Program-made: the position numbers and the translations under genes
The notes under the pieces: generated by a model
What the model saw: the letters and a program-made list of their open reading frames with translations, nothing else
Told to the model about the DNA's origin: nothing
Database searches by the model: none
Source of the DNA: Candidatus Peregrinibacteria bacterium
GTDB lineage: Bacteria; Patescibacteriota; Gracilibacteria; UBA1369; PNNO01
DNA length: 64,000 bases
NCBI GenBank assembly: GCA_016928915.1
Contig: JAFGJT010000017.1
Span: 62,001-126,000 of the forward strand
Direction of reading: 5' to 3'
Shown here: positions 58,025 through 64,000 of the stretch, piece by piece
Layout of the letters: each line of letters starts with the position of its first letter
How positions within the stretch are numbered: the stretch's first letter is position 1

Positions 58025-59204
58025 TATTTGAGCGTTTTAAGGAAGCTATACACAGGCACTGAATCCCTTTGCCGCGTCCAAAAGAAGTTAGTTTTTCACC
58101 CGATGTGGCAGTGATCCCTATACGTTTTATATCAAGACCGCTTAGTTTTGAGAGCGAATTCTTAATAAGATTTTGTATATTATCTATGCGAGGTTTCTTT
58201 GCCTCAATCATTATTCCGAGATGATTTAATGTATATTTTTTCTTTTCAGCTTTTTTAAGAACCACAGATAAATATTTTTTTGAATCCCTGATTTTTTGAT
58301 TTTTACAAAGGTCATCGGCAAACGCACCGAGAGATTTTTCACCAATTGCCTGCAAAACAGCATTACATATCGCATGTAAAACAACATCCCCGTCGGAGTT
58401 TGCGAGCAATCTGTTTTCGTACGGAAAACTTGCACCTCCCAAAACAAGCCCTTTCTTATTACAAAATTCATGACTGTCCTGACCTATTCCAAAAATATAA
58501 TCCTGCGGAATATCTCCAAGAATATGCTTTGCATGATGGTAATCCGCGGATGTTGTGATTTTAAAATTATGTTCATGTGCATCAATATACTCAACTTGAA
58601 TACCCGCTTTTTCAAACAACAGCGACTCATCGGTCATGGTCTGATAAGTTTTGCCGGCTTTTTGTAAAGCTTTTTCAAACAAAGAAAAACGAAAAGCCTG
58701 CGGCGTCTGCGCCCTTATAAAATTTTCACGCTTATGAGTTCTGACAATTTTTTTGTTTTTTATTTCTTTAAGAGTGTCTCTGATGGAATGTGCGGTAATG
58801 CACGCGCCTTTTTTTGCCGCGATATTTATACATTTATCAATTTCATCATATGTAACAAGGGGATTTGCGCCGTTATGGATAACCAAAATATCATTTTCTT
58901 TTAATTTATGCGCATTTTCCAAAAATTTTACTCCCGCCAGCACACTTTCCGATCTGCTTCGGCCCCCTAAAATTATTTGAATTTCTTTACTGTTTCCGGG
59001 AAAAAATTTTTTACATAAAGTTTTTACTTCACGCAGGATTTTTTTATTAACAATAATTACAATTTTATTGACCAGAGGATGGTCGTAAAAAGCGGCGATT
59101 GTATAGTAAATAAGGGGCTTGCCAAGAACCGGCAGAAGCAGTTTGTTTATTTTGCTTTTTATACGCAGACTTTCACCCGCGGCAGCAATTAACGCAATAT
59201 TCAT
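58014..59204 (-). CDS. ispDF: bifunctional IspD/IspF (MEP cytidylyltransferase / MECDP synthase)
   Basis: IALIAAAGESLRIKSKINKLLLPVLGKPL, RAQTPQAFRFSLFEKAL; GIGQDSHEF...LGGASFPYENRLLANSDGDVVLHAICNAVLQA. Confidence 0.94.
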   Translation of the reverse strand: MNIALIAAAGESLRIKSKINKLLLPVLGKPLIYYTIAAFYDHPLVNKIVIIVNKKILREVKTLCKKFFPGNSKEIQIILGGRSRSESVLAGVKFLENAHKLKENDILVIHNGANPLVTYDEIDKCINIAAKKGACITAHSIRDTLKEIKNKKIVRTHKRENFIRAQTPQAFRFSLFEKALQKAGKTYQTMTDESLLFEKAGIQVEYIDAHEHNFKITTSADYHHAKHILGDIPQDYIFGIGQDSHEFCNKKGLVLGGASFPYENRLLANSDGDVVLHAICNAVLQAIGEKSLGAFADDLCKNQKIRDSKKYLSVVLKKAEKKKYTLNHLGIMIEAKKPRIDNIQNLIKNSLSKLSGLDIKRIGITATSGEKLTSFGRGKGIQCLCIASLKRSNNDR

Positions 59205-59290
59205 AATTACAGTTTATAAGCTATGCTATTGTATAGAAAAAGCCCCGCAATACGCAACGATAATTCGTGCGCCGGGGCTAATGTTAAGCT

Positions 59291-59758
59291 TCAGCTCGCC
59301 TTTTTGTTTCGGAGAGTGGCGGATTTTATATCCACAACAACTCCCATTTTGTGTGTTGGCTGTTCCTTCGCTGTTTCCTCTTTTTGCAGTTCACTATCGC
59401 TTAACCGTAGTTTCAATTTTACGATTCCGGTTAAGCAGAATGCCACGATAGCCGATATCCCAAGAACTACCGCTGCTCCGTGCGTGAGTTTAACATCAAG
59501 ATAGATGAGCAGCATGAGGCCCTGTTCAGCAAGACCAACAAAAAGCAGCAAGATGGGGAAATACGACTCGGGCCAGACCATAAACAGAACGCCGCCCAAA
59601 AGCATCACCATCCCGCCAAGAAAACAGAATTTTATCATCAGATTAAGCACCTCCCAGTGTTTGTATACAAGCCAACCAAATGGGATCCCGACAGCAAGAA
59701 AAATTATAATTCCGAAAATGCACGCCAGCATTTGACGGTTTTCTTTTTGCAAATACAT
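59291..59758 (-). CDS. hypothetical membrane protein
   Basis: 155 aa, four hydrophobic segments. Confidence 0.6.
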   Translation of the reverse strand: MYLQKENRQMLACIFGIIIFLAVGIPFGWLVYKHWEVLNLMIKFCFLGGMVMLLGGVLFMVWPESYFPILLLFVGLAEQGLMLLIYLDVKLTHGAAVVLGISAIVAFCLTGIVKLKLRLSDSELQKEETAKEQPTHKMGVVVDIKSATLRNKKAS

Positions 59759-59797
59759 TTTAACCCTCCGGTTTTGTTGTTAAAGGGCGATTTTGAA

Positions 59798-59855
59798 GCC
59801 GTTTGTTTAGACGGATTTCAGCTTTATATAAAGCGAAATCGTCTAAAAACAAGGC
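59798..59855. repeat. long imperfect inverted repeat (~27 bp arms)
   Basis: GCCGTTTGTTTAGACGGATTTCAGCTTTA / TAAAGCGAAATCGTCTAAAAACAAGGC. Confidence 0.7.
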
Positions 59856-59905
59856 AAAGTATATCCTGTTGGTATTTTTTGTCAACAATACTGACCTACA
59901 CGAAT

Positions 59906-60781
59906 TTATTGCAAAATATTTTTGATGATAAAAGGCAGTTCAAGAGCAACATCCGTTGCGCTAAAGCAGTAATCTTTTTGTTTGTATAAAAAATCACCGG
60001 TATATCCAACTAAAAACGCACCGATCTGGCTGGCGACAAACGGTTCGGCTTTTTGTGCGATTAAAGACGTAATCACCCCGGCCAGTACATCGCCGGTGCC
60101 ACCCACCGTTAAGCCCGCATTTCCCGTTTTATTTAAAACAATATCTCCTTCGTGCGACGCAATAATATCCGTGGGGCTTTTTAGAACAATATTTATTTTC
60201 ATTTCAGAGGCAATCGTTCTTATCAACTTATTCAAATCCTCATCGTTTTTTAATTCTTTAATGTCACGGTCCGTAAGGTGTTCAAATTCATTTTTATGGG
60301 GGCATACGACTATCGGCTGCGGCAGAGGAACTTCTTTAACCAGTTTTAATACCTCGATAGCGGTTGAATCAAGAACCATGGGTTTATTTATGCCTTCAAC
60401 AAGCTCTAGAATCGCCCTAACAGTAACCTCCCTTTCATACATTCCCGGTCCAATCAATACTGCATCGCATTCTTTTGAAAAATCAACAATATCTTTTACA
60501 CCGGTATGAGTTAAATACTGTCCGGGGAATTTTTTAACGATAAAATCAGGATAAAGGCTGCGCGCAACATCAAAATTGGATTCGGGAACAAATATATATA
60601 TAAGATCAGCGCCTGAATATAAAGCCCCCAGAGCGCTTAAAAGAGGAGCACCGTAATACTCTATGCTGCCGCCCACAATCAAAACTTTACCGTTTTCTCC
60701 CTTGTGGGAATCCGAATTTCGAACCGGAAAAACTTTTTTAATATAACCCTTTTTTAAAATTGAAAGACCCATCGGAATCAA
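59906..60781 (-). CDS. nnrD: ADP-dependent NAD(P)H-hydrate dehydratase
   Basis: GENGKVLIVGGSIEYYGAPLLSALGALYSGADLIYIFVPE, GPGMY, LNKTGNAGLTVGGTGDVLAGVITSL. Confidence 0.92.
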   Translation of the reverse strand: MIPMGLSILKKGYIKKVFPVRNSDSHKGENGKVLIVGGSIEYYGAPLLSALGALYSGADLIYIFVPESNFDVARSLYPDFIVKKFPGQYLTHTGVKDIVDFSKECDAVLIGPGMYEREVTVRAILELVEGINKPMVLDSTAIEVLKLVKEVPLPQPIVVCPHKNEFEHLTDRDIKELKNDEDLNKLIRTIASEMKINIVLKSPTDIIASHEGDIVLNKTGNAGLTVGGTGDVLAGVITSLIAQKAEPFVASQIGAFLVGYTGDFLYKQKDYCFSATDVALELPFIIKNILQ

Positions 60782-60901
60782 ATACTAAATTAGCCCGGCT
60801 GCAATTATAAAGAAATTTGTGCTGCATAGCAACAACCCATTTTTTTGCCTTTTATAATAAAATCGAGTAAAATCACTCACGACTTTTAACAATTTAAAGC
60901 A

Positions 60902-61528
60902 ATGGAAATAATATGGCATGGTGAACTTTGCTTCACTATTAAAGGAAAAAAGACAACAGTGGTGATTGATCCCTATGCGGACGGCAAACATCTGTTGAAA
61001 AAAATTAAGGCCGATTCGGTGCTTTTAACAAACGATTATAACGAAAAAGCAAAAACCGTTGATGTTGAAAAAGCTGAAAAAATTTTTAACTGGCCCGGTG
61101 AATATGAGGTTAACGGCGCCGCGATCATAGGCATACCGACCTATACAAATCAGAAAGAGGAAGGTGACACCGCGAAAGGCAGAATAGTGATTTACAGCAT
61201 GATGATAGACGATATACGCTTGTGCCATCTGGGGCTGCTGGGTGATGAACTTGATGATGAAACGCTTTCAAAAATCGGTGATGTTGATATTTTAATGATT
61301 CCCATTGCTGGCACACACTGCCTTGATCCAAAAAAAGCGCACGCGGTAATAGAGGCTATCGAGCCCAGAGTCGTTATCCCGATGAATTATAAAGATGAAC
61401 AGATCGCGGCAATGCTTAAAGAAATGGGTATATCCGAACCGAAAAGACTTGAAATATTTGATGTAAAATCCAAATCTCAGCTTCCCGAAGAAACCACAGA
61501 TTTCATTATTTTAAATCCGGCCCCATAG
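60902..61528 (+). CDS. metallo-beta-lactamase fold hydrolase (UlaG-like)
   Basis: IIWHGELCFTIKGKKTTVVIDPYADG, HAVIEAIEPRVVIPMNYK. Confidence 0.75.
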   Translation: MEIIWHGELCFTIKGKKTTVVIDPYADGKHLLKKIKADSVLLTNDYNEKAKTVDVEKAEKIFNWPGEYEVNGAAIIGIPTYTNQKEEGDTAKGRIVIYSMMIDDIRLCHLGLLGDELDDETLSKIGDVDILMIPIAGTHCLDPKKAHAVIEAIEPRVVIPMNYKDEQIAAMLKEMGISEPKRLEIFDVKSKSQLPEETTDFIILNPAP

Positions 61529-61593
61529 TTCAATGGATAGAACGAGAGACTCCTAAGCTCTAGATGGTGGTTCGATTCCACCTGGGGTCACCA
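61519..61593 (+). tRNA. tRNA-Arg (CCT), CCA encoded; overlaps the 3' end of the upstream CDS
   Basis: ggccccatagttcaatggatagaacgagagactcctaagctctagatggtggttcgattccacctggggtcacca; A-G mismatch at 31-39. Confidence 0.88.
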
Positions 61594-61681
61594 TGGGACA
61601 AGTTATTTTGTAATGCAAACAATCCTTGACAATTATATAAAATGCGTTACAATAATACCTTTAAATTTTAGAAATAATAAT

Positions 61682-62944
61682 ATGTCGCTTGAACATAATA
61701 ACCAACCGGAAGCTGTAGAAAACGAATCAATCTTTTTGGTTGACGACCCTGAATTTAAGAATTGTATAGAGGAGGCGTTACAGGAAACAGATTACGAACT
61801 TATGATCAGGACTGATCAAAAATATGGAGATGAGAATGATTACTGGGGAAGAAGAAACGATGAGATCACTTTAACCATTGCAAAAGCCATTTTTAAGAAT
61901 GATAAAACAAGGCGTCAGGTTTTTCCTGATACGATTAAAACCGAAGAAGAGTTGGAAGATTATTTGGTAAAAGACGGAAGGAATCAAAGATTACTTGATA
62001 AATATATTCATCTGACGCTCGCCGTCTCTTTACAGTCAAAAAATAAACATAAAAAATATTTGTATGATTATATAGGGAAAAGAATCGGGAATATGCTTAA
62101 ATCCCGATTAACTAAACTTATTGAAATATTTATCAAACCTCAAACGGAACTAAGCACGGAAGAAATTAATATCAAACAAAAAATAATTGAAGTTGACTGG
62201 GCGCCTATGTTAAAACTTGTCCTTATACAGCATTTACATCAACTGGATTGTTATAAGCTGTTTAAAAGTTTTGTTTTGCGAGATATAAAATCCGATGATG
62301 ATGAAAAGGCTCAACAAGAGATACAGGATATGATAGAAATTGTTTTTAAGTATCCCGAAATTCAACAAGCCATTCAAGAATTAATGTCAAAAATTACAGA
62401 ATACCAAAGTATAATCAAAGCGCAGAACCATACAAATAATAGTGAGTATAAAAAAGCAAAAACACCGGAACCTGTAACAGCGGTTGCGCTTGCGGCCCCT
62501 CTGGACCAAACTACTGATAGTCAACCTGAAAGTGAAGGGCATGGCCGAAAAAGACGAATTACAATTAAAGGTTTTCCGCAGAAAATGCCGCAAATACTCA
62601 CCGGTAGAGAAGTTGAAGAAGTTTTTGACGGCCCGCGTAAGAATTTTAGTCCCGATGCCACAAACGAGAATCCCTTGGTTAACGAACCGCAGCCGTTGCC
62701 GGCCCCGGCAGCAGAAATACCAGAAGCTGTTGAATTGGTTGGAGATGAGGATTTTGAAGAAGAGCCAACGGAACAAAGAGGTTCCTTAAGTTCTGCTTTA
62801 AATGGAAATCTTATTATTAAGGCGGATAAATCAGTTCCTTCGGAAGCAGCGGAAGAGAAAGAAGAAAAAAACAAATTTCCAATAGAGAATTATATAAAAA
62901 TCCTCTGGCTGTTACGGCATGGGTTCTTGCTGCTGTTGCAGTAG
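61682..62944 (+). CDS. uncharacterised protein, 5' part of an apparently frameshifted large gene
   Basis: MSLEHNNQPEAVENESIFL...; ends in out-of-frame ILWLLRHGFLLLLQ* while a TM segment continues in the -1 frame. Confidence 0.7.
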   Translation: MSLEHNNQPEAVENESIFLVDDPEFKNCIEEALQETDYELMIRTDQKYGDENDYWGRRNDEITLTIAKAIFKNDKTRRQVFPDTIKTEEELEDYLVKDGRNQRLLDKYIHLTLAVSLQSKNKHKKYLYDYIGKRIGNMLKSRLTKLIEIFIKPQTELSTEEINIKQKIIEVDWAPMLKLVLIQHLHQLDCYKLFKSFVLRDIKSDDDEKAQQEIQDMIEIVFKYPEIQQAIQELMSKITEYQSIIKAQNHTNNSEYKKAKTPEPVTAVALAAPLDQTTDSQPESEGHGRKRRITIKGFPQKMPQILTGREVEEVFDGPRKNFSPDATNENPLVNEPQPLPAPAAEIPEAVELVGDEDFEEEPTEQRGSLSSALNGNLIIKADKSVPSEAAEEKEEKNKFPIENYIKILWLLRHGFLLLLQ

Positions 62945-64000
62945 TGCTTGGAACCTATGTATTAGTCAGACCCAAACATAAAGCAAAAGAAGCAGAAATT
63001 TATGGAAAACCAAAACAGGTATTAGTTCAAAAGAGCCGTGCTGCCGGTACGGAAGCAATGAAGCATATTAATATTCCGCGCGAAGTAATGCAGGCGGATA
63101 TGGATGTAATGAGTGTTCAAGCGTCTCCCGGAATGGCTCCAAGAACTGTTGCAGTTAAAAAACCCCGGCATTTAAAACCTACTCAAGTTAAACCTACTCA
63201 AGTTAAACCTGCTCAAGTTAAACCTACCCAATATAAACCAACACAGACAACCGTTAAAATAGATTTATCCCCGTCACACACGGACAAAAAAGAATTAATA
63301 GCAATTAAAACCTCAGGCCTTCAAAATCTTCCTGAGGGCAATTTTAGAAATATGTTTGCAGGACAGGGATTCGTTGTTGAAAAAGCTTCGGAAGGCTCTA
63401 TAACGGGATTTATGCAGGATGTGCTTCTTAATATTGTAAAAAACAGCCCCAACAAAAAACAAGCAAAAAAAGCTTACTTCAGGCAGTTGCAGGATCTTGA
63501 GCACGGCTGGCTTATTTATATGGAGAAACACGCGGCGGAGTTTTCCCAAAAAACCCAGGGAAACCTTACGGCAAAGCAAAAACAATCACTGGAGTACTGG
63601 AAAAACTATAAAAAAACTCATTTAAAAAGAGGCTACGCTGCTAAATATTTATTTAAAAAATTTAATAAAGCCAAACCCGGATCATCACAGTTTAATTATT
63701 ACAATAATTTATATCAAAAAGGGGCTGAATTAATGAATGGCCTTGAGGAATTAAATCCCGATATACTTGATGTAAATTCACCAGGCGGTCAGCAGGTATT
63801 TTACGCAAAAGCGGATAAAACGGGAAAATTGCATGTATTAAAAACATTATGGGATTTTGCCTCCAAAATGAAACTGCCTTTACCGGAGAGGGATTTTACT
63901 ACAACAGGGGATATTACACCCATGCAGCCGGTGAAATCCGAAGAGGTTAAAAAACTGGCTCAGAAAGATAAAACCATGGATTTCTTGGACAAGATGGTGT
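62902..64000 (+). CDS. 3' part of the same large gene (TM segment, PTQVK repeats, uncharacterised domain), open at window end
   Basis: open frame PLAVTAWVLAAVAVVLGTYVLVRPKHKAKEAEI...; no stop to 64000. Confidence 0.7.
63175..63234 (+). repeat. 15-bp coding tandem repeat (KPTQV x4)
   Basis: aaacctactcaagtt aaacctactcaagtt aaacctgctcaagtt aaacctacccaatat. Confidence 0.9.

Noticed and set aside
1-64000. UGA recoded as Gly (Gracilibacteria/SR1-type code)
   Set aside because: UGA ends ORFs at sensible places (e.g. 4017-4019) and is absent inside conserved genes

Overview
This 64 kb window looks like dense bacterial chromosome. The gene content and style suggest a Patescibacteria/CPR-like lineage (inference only). 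UGA behaves as a stop, so the standard code applies. Most of it is housekeeping: purM, gdhA, nadK, recA-recX-nusA, pilB, dprA, ftsE, murD, RNase J, murB, rimO, dcd, pgi, transaldolase, argH, dnaJ, ahcY-metK, queG, an AmmeMemoRadiSam trio, a cobalamin adenosyltransferase, folE, recR, ispE, ispDF and nnrD. There is also a surface/envelope block with two SLH proteins, a Cys/Asp-rich repeat protein, a GT2, a polyprenyl sugar transferase and a Wzy-like protein. I identified eight tRNA genes (Tyr, Thr, Pro, Cys, Arg-GCG, Lys, Glu, Arg-CCT); no rRNA, CRISPR array or prophage was seen. The most interesting signals are: (i) a double-hairpin module with conserved sequence, loops included, directly behind five tRNA genes; (ii) hairpins sharing a GGCAA loop on different stems upstream of the S-layer-like gene; (iii) a perfect 9+2+9 palindrome filling the recA promoter spacer; (iv) a PPDK gene collapsed by two internal deletions; (v) an HNH ORF flanked by ~55 bp direct repeats; (vi) a GTCAANN heptamer tandem repeat at two loci; and (vii) an apparent -1 frameshift in the last large gene. 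All calls come from reading the sequence and supplied translations; no database or folding program was run.
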